From: Branchipolynoe longqiensis
Lineage: Eukaryota; Annelida; Polychaeta; Phyllodocida; Polynoidae
DNA: 64,000 nucleotides
Direction: 5' to 3'
Assembly (NCBI GenBank): GCA_030323885.1
Contig: CM059196.1
Span: forward strand, 45,014,883-45,078,882
A program made the translations under genes and the position numbers. Positions 50,510-61,660 of the stretch are shown here, piece by piece (position 1 is the stretch's first letter; each line of letters opens with the position of its first letter). The notes beneath the pieces are model-generated. The model saw only the letters and a program-made list of their open reading frames with translations. It was not told the DNA's origin and made no database searches.

Positions 50510-51810
50510 TTTAGTATACAAAAACTACGTTATTTATAGCGGTCTTCTGAACAATTAATGACCCAGATAGTCTACACACACGTAACCATGAGTTGGAAAG
50601 GCTGTGACAAAACATTAAGTGGAAATGTATTACAATAACTCTAGACGGGCCTTTTTACTGGCCTCTGATAACTTCATTGACTGACACTTTCTACATGTGT
50701 TTATAACTTCATGGGAGGAACAAGATTATCAGAAAAAATGATTGTCATGCTTTCATTGCTCACTGAGGACTTGCTTTATAGGGAAACTAGTGTAAGGCAT
50801 GGGTGTACCTAGTTAGCACATCTTCATATATATACCATGTAGATGGCCCAAATAATAGATCAAATGTGTTGTTGCAGGAAGAAAACACTCAGATTGCTTT
50901 ATTTTGAAAAGCAATTACATAATTGTTCATCGAAAGAAAGAACATGAAGATCAAATTGAGGATATACAATAATCATCTATCGCATATATGTGCCAAATTT
51001 AATCAAGCTGATATAATTCCTATTTAAATTGATCATTAATAATATACAACGGTTATATTCAGGTCTAATAAAATAGCAGTCAGGCTGCATAAATATTAAA
51101 ATTGCATAATTTGATATAATTATGATATATCTAAAACCAAAAGATCTACTTATATAGTTTAAGCTACATATACAATGTATGTAATAAAGTACTGATTCAT
51201 TTATTATTTGGGGTTTCCAGCTTAGGTACATTATACCTAACCAGCTTTGATATGATCTAGCTACCACAGTAATCGAAGATTGCAGTGGGATTTATCTGGT
51301 ATGCATGTAGAAATCTGTGTGCACCTTTACACCCCAAATATCTCTAAAGTTAATCAATTATCATAAAAGAAAATTTGAACTACAGAAGAGTGGGCTATCA
51401 TTGTCAACCGGATATATTTAACCCATATTTATACACAAAATTAAACCAATAAAAAGAACTCGTAAAACTAAATGGGTGTGCAGACCTGTTGAAATCATCC
51501 GCCACACAGAGGTCAGAGGAAGGTCACAAAAACTAGAATGTTAATGCATCACAAAGGTCACATAAAGGTTGGACTAGGAAGATGGTGCAGAGGTCACGTG
51601 GTGGGTCCATGATCGGAATTACTCATTACTTCAACATGTAAATGGCGGGCGTGGTCAGTCGTGAATTAAATATCTGTTAGGTATGCATAAATATTACTGC
51701 ATGTTCTATGGTTCAACGTGTAACTGGTTACACTTGAGCCTGTCCATGTGGAGTGAACACTACAGAGATGACAATCGGAATGAGCAGGCTTATGCACATT
51801 TGTGCCCTTT
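50510..51810. other. No gene; possible very old TTAA MITE at ~51093-51475
   Basis: TTAAAATTGCATAATTTGAT and scattered matches such as CCCCAAATATCTCTAAAG recall the TTAA MITE, but I cannot align it end to end. The rest is AT-rich and unique-looking. Confidence 0.4.
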
Positions 51811-51814
51811 GAGG

Positions 51815-52757
51815 AGCGGGACGTAGCTCAGGCGGTAGAGTGTCCACCTGTGAACGTGTGAGTCATCCTATCGATGCGCGAAAAGGAAGAAAGCAAGGCG
51901 GGGGTGGAAGAAGGCGTTTTATTTCACGCCTCAAAGAGCATACAGGGTAAGGAACAAGTCAATAAAGCAAGTAGGCTCAGAAGGAGCAAGAATGTACAGA
52001 AAGCAAGTGTTTATAATGCACAAAAATACAGAGGTAAGAATATAAGCTCATAAGGAGCAGGGTAAGGTGAAAGTTCGGGTCAGGTCAAATGTAAGAGGCC
52101 TGAGGGGGTGCCGAGGAGCCCTCCACCAGGGGGAGAGGGAAGCTTAGGAGGGAGTCGGGTGTGTGGGCGGAGGAAAATGGAGAGAGGCGGAAGACGGCTG
52201 GAGGGTGAGTGCCTGAGGGAGGCCGACGGGCGGCCTTATAAGGGAGAAAGGGGGGCGGGACAGCAGGTGAGGTGTGATAGCGGGCGGCCCGGGGGAGGGC
52301 GAGAGGTGGCGAGCAGCGGGCGTCGGGTGAGGCGCGAGCGCTGGAACAAAGAAGGTGGCGAGGGAGGGGGGGGGTGGCGAGCCGGGGGTCGGCCGAGGTG
52401 AGGAGGCAGCGCCGCAGCGGCGGGGGAGGGTCTCTTCCTCTCCTCGCATCAAGCGTAATGCTTCGCATTACGACCAATCCTGCTCAGTGGATCCATTTGC
52501 AGTTTGGGTTAATTTGCGTTCCAACTGGTGGTCCACAACTGGTTCATTAAAGGTTGTGGTGTGTGCTATCCTCTCTGTTGGAAAGTGCATATAAAAGACC
52601 CCTTGCTGCTTATCAGAAAGAGTAGCCTATGTGCTGGCAGCAGGGTTCCTCCAAAGAAATATGTCAGAATGACCATATGTTTGACATCCAATAGCCGATG
52701 GTGTGAAAATCAATGTGCTCTAGAGGCATTGTTAAATAAAACAAGCTTTACTTTGTC
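51815..52757 (+). mobile_element. Molluscan tRNA-head SINE split by a GC-rich insertion
   Basis: Head GAGCGGGACGTAGCTCAGGC to CATCCTATCGAT (51815-51878); the rest resumes at about 52479 (CCTGCTCAGTGGATCC) and ends GTTAAATAAAACAAGCTTTAC. The complete copy at 44990 shows that the split falls in CTATCGAT/CCTGCTC. Confidence 0.85.
51879..52478. mobile_element. Unknown ~600-bp GC-rich insertion
   Basis: Purine-rich on plus, very GC-rich at 52100-52430, ending in a small hairpin CGTAATGCTTCGCATTACG. The minus strand holds a TATAAGG word near 52235 and AATAAA near 51920, an LTR-like order, but no LTR-type ends or clear target duplication are visible. Overlapping Pro- or Gly/Arg-rich frames are composition artefacts. 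Confidence 0.5.
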
Positions 52758-52959
52758 CCATTTGAGCCCTTCTCCCTGATTGCTCCATGCTCCCCTGCCA
52801 ACCCCATAAACATCAGGACCCCTTCGCTCCTTCTTCTGCCGTGTGTGCATACCGTTCACTTACTACCTAATGCTAATCCACTACAAATCCATCACCAACA
52901 GCTCCCCAACATATCTGCATGTTTCCATATTAGCACCACATACTAAAACATCAGATTCT

Positions 52960-53288
52960 AACCGATGGAACAGACCATTTTTTGTTGAAGATTTATACTG
53001 CCTATCATGGATAAGTCTGAATAGACTTGTTTTCACCATTAGGCAGTTTGTCAATAGAAAGCCAGAGCCTACACTTTTACCGACCCAAGGGATTATTAAC
53101 CTCCCACACCACATAGACATGGTATGAGAGCAACCGGCCTTTGATGACGCTGTAAGTTATACACATCAGTGGAAATCCAAATTTCCAGAGGTGGGGGCAG
53201 CGGGCATGGGGAATCGAACCACCGGCCTTCAGATTAAGAGTCCGACCTAGAAAAAAGCCAGACACTCTAATCACTCTGCCACAGAGAA
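52960..53288 (-). mobile_element. tRNA-Lys-like SINE, copy 2
   Basis: Minus strand: TGGCAGAGTGATTAGAGTG (A-box), CTCTTAATC anticodon-arm like tRNA-Lys, GGTTCGATTCCCC (B-box). The body matches 3400-3690. Confidence 0.8.
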
Positions 53289-53484
53289 CACCGCAAGAAC
53301 CATCAATCTGTACTCATCCTAGGTTTACACTCATTTGCTGGCATTGTTGGGGGCTTTGTATTGGTCAATAGTTTTATTCTTCAGAAAAACCTCTTCATCA
53401 GTGAGGAGCCATTGTAGGCTAATTCCAGCGATATGTACAAGGATTTAGTTACACAAGCTACTTTAATGAAGAGACTAGGTAATG

Positions 53485-53834
53485 TTTGTTTGTTTGTTTG
53501 TTTGTTGTTGTTTTACGTCCTAGCAACATCTAAAGTCATATCAGGACGGGTACCGACTTGTGACAGTGCGCACTCATGGCGACTTTATAGTGCTGTCCCA
53601 CTGGGAAACCAGGCCGCCGGCACCATGACCTGGTATCCCACTCAGTCACATTATCCTGACACTGAGCACACCAGTCCTTGCCATATCCTAATAATGCCGA
53701 GCGCCTGGCTAGGAAGCGACAAGTATCAATTTTAAAGTCATTGGTTTGACTCGACCGGGACTCGAACCCACGACCCCATGATCTACCAGCACGGGAGACG
53801 GACGCTCTAACTCATTCGGCCATCCCGTCTGGTC
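53485..53834 (-). mobile_element. SINE-1, young complete copy, 11-bp target duplication
   Basis: ACTAGGTAATG at 53474-53484 and 53835-53845. The tail reads (GTTT)n on plus, and the head ends GGCCATCCCGTCTGGTC. Nearly identical to 27330-27666 in the opposite orientation. Confidence 0.95.
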
Positions 53835-54066
53835 ACTAGGTAATGAGAAGGTGAAGTGTAATGAAAATCATATGTATCATATGTATATTGCTATTTTTTG
53901 TATCGATACTTACAGTTTCGGAGTCAGCCCCATAACGGACTGCCTAGTGTAAGGAAACGACTTGTACAAGCTTTTGAGGTTGGATGGCAAGTTGTTTATT
54001 TCTGGACCCAGTCTATGCCGTGGTGCAGATAGACTGAGTAGACATCCGCCGCCATTACACATCAAT

Positions 54067-54292
54067 GGCCGAATAACTTAGAGCGTCCGTCCCCCATGTT
54101 TGGTAGATCGAGGGATCGTGAGTTCGAATCCTGGTCGAGTCAAACCAATGACATAAAAATGTATACTTGTCGCTTCCTAGACAGGCGCTCGGCATTATTA
54201 GGATAGGGCAAGGAACAGTGGAATGAGGAAGACCAATCGCTCACGATTGAAATTTCCCCTACTTAAACAACTAACGTACCCCAAAAAAATTA
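54067..54292 (+). mobile_element. SINE-1b copy
   Basis: SINE-1 head (GGCCGAATAACTTAGAGCGTCC), then after GGATAGGGCAAGGA the alternative half ACAGTGGAATGAGGAAGACC ending TTAAACAACTAACGTACCCC. Confidence 0.82.
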
Positions 54293-54599
54293 ACACCACG
54301 TATGGTTGTGGCTCACGTATATATACGACTCCTAGTGTACATACCCATTGATCCCACTGGGCAGATTCTGATGTTCTGCTATGTGGAAATATTAATATAA
54401 GTTAGGTTGCCATTAGTAGTGCATTTGTAGTGGTTTAGTGTTCAGCAGTATGTGGGTAGTGGGCAGTTGGATCACATAGAGGAGGTAGGAGAAGGAGAAA
54501 GGCATGTCCCCGATGTTGTTGGGATCTGGTGAAGGTAGGGGTTGAGCAGTCAGGGGCAGAGGATCACACATCCTCCCTGCACCATTCAATCATGATCAA
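54293..54599. other. No gene seen
   Basis: Unique-looking, G/A-rich around 54475-54535. Confidence 0.5.
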
Positions 54600-54714
54600 A
54601 GAATCATTAAATGAGTTTAATAGTCACAGCATGATCACATATATACGTTCAAACTAGATATTTGCGTGCGCATCAACACTCTGACAGAATAGGCTTCAGC
54701 AGTAACAGATTCTA

Positions 54715-55850
54715 TTAAGGTTGCCTAGTCTGATGGTTTCGAGTTTCTGTCAATTCTTCAGATAAATAAAGACGCAAAATTAATTGTGGTAAGCATGCGA
54801 AAACTCTGACACCATAGGCTTGTGCAGTAATATATTCTATTAAATTGCCAACAAATTTATAATAAGTGCACCAATATCTAAGTTAGATATGTACAATCAA
54901 AGCTTTCCAATTGTTTAGGTTTTGAAAATTTGATATTGCGATGATCCACGGTCTTCCACACTGCCACGCACTCACGGAAGAACGCCAAGATTTAGTAACA
55001 GTACGCTTCAAACTGGTTTATTCCAAAACATATCTGCTCTCCGCGGCATCAACAGTCAACTGACCCACCCCCTAACTCACCAGGTCCCACGTCGCCTCTA
55101 TAGGTGTGTAAAGTCCTAAGCTGGAATCTTTGGTTTGTGTAGGCAGGCTATAATGAAATGAATACAGGCAAGAAGAGAAAGGAAGAGTATAAAGAATGAA
55201 AGTGGAGAGAGAGACAATGCCCTCAGGTTTATTATTATATAGTGGTACATGGATCTGGTATGGCATACCACCTGACTGTGTTCTCCAATGAGAATCAAGC
55301 ATTTACAGTTCCACCAATGAAGATCAAGCATTCCTGTGTCACCATGGCTACCATGATCTGCATACCACCACCATGCAGTGTGGCTGCTTGTCCACCACCT
55401 GCCTGAGCTGAGTGTGTGGTGATCCGTGACTAACAGAGGGGGTAGGGGGTAGTGAGTAGAGCTCCAAGTGCCCCTTACATACTATCACTAGTGCCTCTTT
55501 CACACTATCTAACTAATACACAATGACTATTGACCATGAGTAAAGGATCACCAGCAACTACATAAATACATTCCTGCACCTGGCACTACATGCCATTTAC
55601 CATTATAGACCATTTGCATTCCACCACCAATGCATTTTATCAGAATATTTTACAGGTAGGTGGGGGATGTGCTAGCCAACCACAGTAGAGGGCAGCCCAG
55701 TCAGGGCTCTGCCTGGTTGCTAGTGTGCTGCCACCTAGCGCAGTTCAGTGTAACTGTGTAGGTGTGTGGCGTAGTGTCTGCCGCCACCGCGTGGTAGATT
55801 AGCTCATGTACAGACTACTACAATATTTTCATCGGACTATGCACCTTTAT
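54715..55850 (-). mobile_element. Inner TTAA MITE split by a solo LTR
   Basis: TTAAGGTTGCCTAGTCTGATGG at the left and CATCGGACTATGCACCTTTAT at the right. It sits exactly where the outer copy reads TTCTATTAA, a TTAA in other members. Confidence 0.8.
54937..55822 (-). mobile_element. Probable solo LTR, 886 bp
   Basis: TG at 54937 and CA at 55822, with ATAT duplicated outside (54933-54936; 55823-55826). On the minus strand an AATAAA lies near 55017, about 80 bp from the 3' end, as in an R region. No coding sequence or partner LTR is present, so recombination between two LTRs is the likely origin. Unrelated in sequence to the 27.8-kb gypsy LTR. Confidence 0.65.
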
Positions 55851-55917
55851 ATTGATGAAATATTGCATTTCACATGGCAAGATGTGTTTAATAAGTGCAC
55901 CGGTAGTACCTAAACTA

Positions 55918-56687
55918 TAGACCTATTTCAATGTTTGTAAACATCGTGTATGCGCACGCAGCTTGGCTGCAGAACGAATGCACACTGCCACTGAGTTTGC
56001 AGGTATGTGCAGTGCTAAACGGTTATATTATTCAAAATTGATAGAAATGCAGAAGCCTAACCTTATGAATTTAATATAATCTATTCTTTAAATATGTTTT
56101 CTATATATGTACCAAGCGGTTTGTCTCTAGGTGGTGTGGTTTTAGAGATATTTCACTTTTTCTTTAAGAAGATTGCTCACGGCCATCGACAATGCACTGA
56201 GTTTGCCGGTATGCGCAGTGCAAAATATTTATTTTATTCAAAGTTCATAGAAATGCAGAACCCTAACCTTATACATTTAATAAAAATCTATTCGCTTAAT
56301 ATGTTTTCTATATAATTTCCAAACGGGTTGCTTCTAGGTGGTGTAGTTTGAGAGATATTTCACTTTTTCTGTATGAAGATTGCTCACGGCCATTGACAAT
56401 GCATTGAGTTTGCCGGTACGCGCAGTTCAAAACGTTAGTTTTATTCAAAATTAATAGAAATGCAGAAGCCTAACCTTATAAATCTAATATAATCTATTCA
56501 TTGAATATGTTTTCTATATGTGTTCCAAGCAGGTTGCTTCTAGGTGGTGTGGCTTTAGAGATATTTCACTTTTTCTGTATGCAGACTGCTCATAGTTGAG
56601 TTTGAAGTGTGACAGTGTGTTGTCCTGCAGCCAAAGGTGCGCGCACTGACCTAGATAGCTATGCTGACGTCATAAGAAATAGGTCTA
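55918..56687. mobile_element. TA-flanked element carrying a 206-bp tandem array
   Basis: Ends TAGACCTATTTC and GAAATAGGTCTA, TA on both sides. Just inside, GCACGCAGCTTGGCTGCAG and CTGCAGCCAAAGGTGCGCGC are further inverted matches. Confidence 0.75.
55991..56603. repeat. 206-bp tandem repeat, 3 units
   Basis: CTGAGTTTGCCGGTATGCGC-like starts at 55991, 56197 and 56403. Each unit contains AAATGCAGAAGCCTAACCTTA and GAGATATTTCACTTTTTCT. Units are about 85-90 percent alike. Confidence 0.9.
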
Positions 56688-56769
56688 TATATCCAGGCTC
56701 AAATACACATAAGTGTTTTGGTTCAGAAAATTTGATTGTTTTTCATCAAACTATCCAGCTTTAAATAAT

Positions 56770-57127
56770 AACAGGATTACATTACACCGACACCAACTTA
56801 AGTCTTCCTTCTCTGGCCAGTCATCAATGGCTTTCAACTGGAACCATTAAGGAAAACCACTCAAAATCGCAGAAAGACTCCACTGTGAAAGCACATTGTT
56901 TACACAAGAGCAGGCCCATGGAGCCAACCACAGTGGGTGCCAGACGCCTTGCGGGACGCGCATGTATAATTGACAGCTTCACTTCCGGTTCCGGTCTGAG
57001 TAAAGACAGTGCTTTCTGGCTTGGATTCCAAGTTGTGGTTTGTAGCCAATGAATATTTTGTTACATTCATTGATTATGCAAGGGAAATTTCAATCACAAG
57101 CAATTTGGTCTTGCGCGTTCCTCTGTG
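56770..57127. other. No gene seen
   Basis: Unique-looking. Confidence 0.5.
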
Positions 57128-57270
57128 CCATGCCCTATCCTCATAATCCCAAATGCCAGGCTAGCGTAGCAACAGGTATACATTTTTAATTGTTTTGATT
57201 TCGACGGGGATCAAACGTGGACTTTAAAGCCACATGGGAGGCAGGCTCTCAACTCATATGGCTATCACAT
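57128..57270 (-). mobile_element. Decayed SINE-1 head half
   Basis: GCCCTATCCTCATAATCCCA, AACAGGTATACATTTTT and GGCAGGCTCTCAACTC follow the order of a minus-oriented SINE-1. Confidence 0.55.
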
Positions 57271-57796
57271 TTGTGTTTCTTGGGTGGTTTGTGCATGGAA
57301 ATCTATTCAAATTTGTAATTGTCCTAAAAATGTGTTCATTAGGATTAGTATATTTTCATGGGAGGCACACTGGCCGTTTTACCCTCGTTGAAGTTTGTGA
57401 CTATAAGTTTGTTTGGGGAAGTGCCTGGTGGGGGATTGGAGGGATTAAGGGAGGGAGAGGGGAGGCTATGCTGGTATACATGGACTTGCCTTGATTGGAA
57501 GTTTTAATTAGGCTGGAGAGTGAAGCGTGACTGGTGGATAGAGTTTATTCTTACTGAGGTTAAATGCATTTTAATTAATATTTAAAATCATAATTTGAAA
57601 TCAAAGAAGTTATTTCCAATTTCCTCCAATCATCACCTGTTTCTCCATCTTATGACTGAGGGCACTAGATTGATTGATTGGTGGTTGCTTTACGCCGTGC
57701 CAACAGCATCGGCCATATTAACGGCGAGCTGAGTGCACTAGAAGAGGGATAATGTCAGCAATGGGAAATTTAAAAGTTGGTATTTGGGTTAGCTGC
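57271..57796. other. No gene; (ATTG)n-flanked repeat at 57668-57735
   Basis: GATTGATTGATTGG then TTTACGCCGTGCCAACAGCA and GGCCATATTAACGGCGAG match the repeat at 7752 and 43159. The frame 57234-57494 has no domain. Confidence 0.5.
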
Positions 57797-57960
57797 TTGT
57801 CTGGGCCTTACACCCTAGCAACATCAAAGGCAATATTACGACAGGTACCGACTTGCGACAGCACACACCCCTACGATAGCAAATTTTATAGTGCTGCCCT
57901 ACTGGGAGACGAGGCCACTGGCACCATGACCCAATATCCTGATATCGCATTATCGTGATT
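57797..57960 (-). mobile_element. SINE-1 3' half
   Basis: TTACACCCTAGCAACATCAAAGG through ACCATGACCCAATATCCTG, ending before the head. Confidence 0.75.
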
Positions 57961-57994
57961 ATGGACAAATCTGTCATTGCCCTGGAATTATGTA

Positions 57995-58318
57995 TGTTGG
58001 GGTTTTACATCCCAGTAACATCTAAGGTAATATCAGCGCATCACCAACTTATGACAGTGTGAACTCATGGCAACTTTGTAGTGCTGCCCTACTTGGAGAT
58101 CAGACTTCCAGCACCATGACCTAAGTTCCCACTCCGGTACATTATACTGACAATGAGCAAACCAATCCTTGCTCTATCCTAGTAATGCTGAGCACCAGGC
58201 TAGGTAGCGACAAGTTGCAATTTCGTAAGTCATTGCCCTTTGACTCGGCCCAGAATTCAAACCCCCGACCTTCCGCACAAGAAGCCTGCGCTCTTACTGA
58301 TTTGGCCACCGCGCCCGA
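57995..58318 (-). mobile_element. SINE-1 copy
   Basis: GGGGTTTTACATCCCAGTAAC to the head GATTTGGCCACCGCGCCCG. Confidence 0.85.
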
Positions 58319-58515
58319 TGGAATATGACGGATCAGACGAGAAGTGAGGTCAAGTGGGGGTGACAAGTATTAATTCCGCAAGTCATTGGTTTGACTTGGA
58401 CCGGAATTCAAACCCCCGACCTTCTGCACAAGAAGCCTGCGGTCCTACCGATTTGGCCACTGTGTCCGATAGAAATGGATGGATCAGTGGAGAGGTGAGC
58501 TTTGGTGGGGGAGGG
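58205..58515. repeat. ~150-bp tandem duplication of SINE-1 head plus flank
   Basis: GACAAGTTGCAATTTCGTAAG at 58208 and GACAAGTATTAATTCCGCAAG at 58361 start two units. Each continues through CAAACCCCCGACCTTC, GATTTGGCCAC and GGATCAG to a GTGGGGG run. Confidence 0.8.
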
Positions 58516-58875
58516 GGGAGGTGGGAGGTGAGGGGGAGTGGGTGGGGGAGGGGTGAGGGGGGTGGGTGAAGGGGAGGGAAAGGAGGGAGGGGGGAGGAGG
58601 GAGGGAGGAGGAGGAGGGGAGGACGGAGGGGGTAGGACGGGGGAGGACGGGGGAAGGTGAGGAGGGAGGAGGGGAGAGGAGGGGAGAAGGAGAGGGGAAG
58701 GAGGTAGAGGGAGGGGAGGGGAGGGGGGAGGCGGGGAGGATGGGGGAGGAGAGGGGAGAGGGAGGAGGAGGGAGGGAGGGGGGGGAAGGGGGGAGGAGAG
58801 GAGAGGGAGGAGGGGATGAGAGGGAGGAGAGGGAGAGGGAAGGGTGGAGGTGGAGGGGGTGGGGAGGCGCGCTAA
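58500..58875. repeat. Polypurine (GGGGAGGGAGG) tract
   Basis: Nearly pyrimidine-free plus strand for ~370 bp. Gly/Glu/Arg frames on plus and Ser/Pro frames on minus are artefacts. Capable of triplex or G-quadruplex structure. Confidence 0.9.
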
Positions 58876-59069
58876 GGTAATCAGAATAATGAATGGTTCC
58901 GGGGAGGTCCGCCTGGAGACGCATTCAGTGCCGCCTTTAAGTATTCATGCCTTAATGATTTCTGCCGGACCTCGCTTTGGCAACTACTCTCTCCCACCCA
59001 ACCCACACCCTACAGAGCCAGAGACTCGGGCAACAGCTGGACAGCTGTTGTGGTGCAGGAGATATTGGA

Positions 59070-59300
59070 GGAGACGTGGAGAGGGAGGGGTTTGTGGGGA
59101 GGGGAGGAGTACATGGTAGATGGGGTGGGGGGTGGACAGGGGAGGGGGTGGGTAGTGGGAGGGAATGAACAGGAGGGTGTGAACGTAGCGGGGTGGAATA
59201 GGAGAAAGAGGAGAGGTGACAGTGGACAAGGTGGGAGGGAACAGGAGAAGGAGTGGAGCGAAAGGTGGAGAGTGGAGGAGAGGTGGACAGAGAGAAGTAC
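59070..59300. repeat. G/A-rich tract
   Basis: Less pure continuation of the polypurine region (GGAGGGGAGGAG, GTGGACAGG words), separated from the first by ~200 bp of mixed sequence. Confidence 0.75.
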
Positions 59301-59320
59301 ATCGTAGGCGGGAGGACTAA

Positions 59321-59584
59321 TGCTAGGTACACACCTACCGTTTTTCCGCACCCAACTACCGTATACGATCTAAAACTGCCCAAAAGTCATGAGGTGTGCG
59401 CTCCCCTAGCACACCTACCGATTGCGATTCGCGACTTAAAACTCAGTTTTAGGGCTAAAACTGCTTCCTTACGATTGCGATTCGTGATTCAAAAAATGAA
59501 TCGGCCCGTTTTCAGTTTTAAGCGGGTCGGGTCGGGTCGCGAGTTTTAGTACGCGAATCGTATACGGTAGGTGTGTACCTAGCA
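59321..59584. mobile_element. M6: TWA-flanked MITE (264 bp)
   Basis: TAA-TGCTAGGTACACACCTACCG at the left and CGGTAGGTGTGTACCTAGCA-TAA at the right. The interior shares GGGTCGGGTCGGGTCGCGAG and ATTGCGATTCGCGA words with M2. It lies inside a polypurine tract. Confidence 0.88.
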
Positions 59585-59587
59585 TAA

Positions 59588-60140
59588 GGTAGGACGGAAG
59601 GGAAGAATGGGGGGAATGAAGAGTAGGAGGAGGGAATTGTGGGAAGGTAGGGGAGATAATGGACAGGAGGGGTGGGAATGGAGAGGGGGGAAGGAATGAG
59701 GGGCAGGAGTAAAGGTGGGAGTGGACAGAGCGATATTGAAGGAAGGGGAAGAGGGGGGTATGGACAGGAACGGAGGTGCAGGTGTACGGGGTGTACGGGA
59801 GGAGTGGCAGGGGGAGGAAGGAAGGAAGGAAAGAAAGAAAGAAAAAAAGAAGAAAGAAAGAAAGAAAGAAGGGAGGAAAGAAAGAAGAAAGAGAGAAAGA
59901 AGGAAGGGAGGAAGGAAGGAAAGAAAGAAGAAAGAAAGAAAGAAGGAATGAAGGAAGGAAGGAAGGAAAGAAAGAAAGAAAGAAAGAAAGAAAGAGTGAA
60001 AGAGAGAAAGAAGGAAGGAAGGAAAGAAAGAAGAAAGAAAGAAAGAAAGAAAGAAGGAATGAAGGAAGGAAGGAAAGAAAGAAAGAAAGAAAGAAAGAGA
60101 AAGAAAGAAGGAAGAAAGGAAAGAAAGAAAGCCATTGAAC
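59588..60140. repeat. Polypurine tract with (GAAA)n/(GGAA)n at 59815-60135
   Basis: About 320 bp of GAAAGAAAGAAGGAAGG-type sequence with no pyrimidines over long stretches. The Lys/Glu-rich and Ser/Phe-rich frames are artefacts. Confidence 0.95.
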
Positions 60141-60291
60141 ATGAGAGTATGGAAGGTGGAAGGAATAGCGAAGGGAAAGAGGGAATGAGTGGAAATAGTG
60201 GACAGAAGAACGATATGAGGGGACGGATTGAACAGGAGAATGAGAGAAGAAGTTGAAGGAATGGGCAGGGCCGATGGGGAAGGAGGGTAGA

Positions 60292-60632
60292 TTGTTTGCT
60301 GGTTGTTGTTTTACATCCTAGCAACATCTAAGGTCATATCAGCACGGGTACCGACTTCTGACAGTGCACACTCATGGTGACTTTATAGTGCTGCCCCACT
60401 GGAAGACCAGGCTGCCAGCACCATGACCTGATATCTCACTCAGTCACATTACCCTGACACTGAGCCGACCACTCCTTGTCCTATCCTATAATGTCGAGCG
60501 CCTGGCTAGGAAGCGACAAGTATCAATGTTTAAGTCATTGGTTTGACTCGACCAATGTTTGAACCCAGGTCCCACGATCTACCAACACGTGAGATGGACG
60601 CTCTAACTCATTCGGCCATCCCGTCTGGTCCC
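60292..60632 (-). mobile_element. SINE-1, complete, 11-bp target duplication
   Basis: AGGAGGGTAGA at 60281-60291 and 60633-60643. The target is the G/A-rich region. B-box arm slightly decayed (ACCAATGTTTGAACCC). Confidence 0.93.
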
Positions 60633-60643
60633 AGGAGGGTAGA

Positions 60644-61392
60644 AGGAAAGCTGAATGTGGACAGGGGGAGGAGTTGGCGCATGAGCAGAAGGTCACGTGG
60701 GGAAGACGGAGATGACGATGTGGAGAAAAGCTGGGGAGGAGGGGAAGGATTGTCATAAGGATTAGAGAGTCAGCATTCATGGCATTACCATTGTGCTGTC
60801 TGGCAGAGATCGATACTGTGTCATCCATCACAATAGCGTGATATCGCACTCAGTCACATTATCTTGTCACCCAAGTAACTAAGTATTTGTCCTGTCCTAC
60901 TAATGGGAAGCGTCCACACAAGATATTGTCAAGTATAAATTCTGAACGCTTCCTGGTTTGACTCGGGATCCAGAACCCGCTGACTGATTCCCAGGAACTG
61001 CCCGGAAGGCAGGGCGGACGGACACTCTACCGTCTGAATCATCATCGCAGGAAGGAAAGGAAAATAAGCAGCGAGGAGAGGAGCTGGAGCAGATATGACA
61101 AGATGGAGGAGATGGAGATGGTGGAAGAGATGGAGTTGGTGGAGAAGTAGGAGAAGGAGAAGGTCACACAATCACCATCGCAAAGTAGTCTCTTAAAACA
61201 ATGATAGCTGGGTCGCGCTGGCATATTGATCCGCCCGCAGAAATGTGTCTGGAAGGGAAAGGGAGGGGGATCGGCCAGAAACAAGAAACAAGTACAGTGA
61301 AACCTCGTTATTATGCAATCCATATAATGTATAACTTGAAAAGAAGCAGTATCAATGGTGGTGCATCGTTAAAAATGGCTTGTTTTGCTTGG
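60644..61392. other. Decayed SINE-1 (~60835-60990); otherwise no gene
   Basis: GATATCGCACTCAGTCACATT and AAGTATTTGTCCTGTCC follow the SINE-1 order. Near 61295 a CAGTGAAACCTCGTTATTAT piece looks like a pogo-type terminus without a partner. The rest is G/A-rich and mixed. Confidence 0.5.
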
Positions 61393-61660
61393 TTATTGGT
61401 GTTTTACGTCCTAGCAATATCCATAGTCATATCAGGACTTGTGAGAGTGGTCACCACTCATGGTGATCTTATAGTGTTGCCTCATGGGGAGATCAGGTCG
61501 CCAGCACCATGACCTGATATCCGACTCAGTCACATTATCCTGATACCGAGCCAACCAGTCCTTGCCCTATCCTAGTAATTCCAAGCACCAGGCTGGGTAA
61601 TGACAAGTATCATTGGTTTGACTCGGCCGGGATTTCAAACTTGCGACCATCCAGATGGAA
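61393..61660 (-). mobile_element. SINE-1 copy, left arm of an inverted pair
   Basis: TTGGTGTTTTACGTCCTAGCAA through to GGGATTTCAAACTTGCGACC. Confidence 0.85.

Larger units (their letters stand above)
54600..56764 (-). mobile_element. Outer TTAA MITE of the second nest
   Basis: Pieces 54650-54714 (CACTCTGACAGAATAGGCTTC...TCTA), 55851-55917 (GTTTAATAAGTGCACCGG...) and 56688-56764 (TTTTGGTTCAGAAAATTTGA...CAGCT-TTAA) fall in the order of one minus-oriented TTAA MITE. The left end is too decayed to place. Confidence 0.7.

Noticed and set aside
59518..60327. Frames of 187-269 aa, Ser/Phe/Leu-rich or Lys/Glu-rich
   Set aside because: Direct translation of (GAAA)n/(GGAA)n and its reverse; not proteins.
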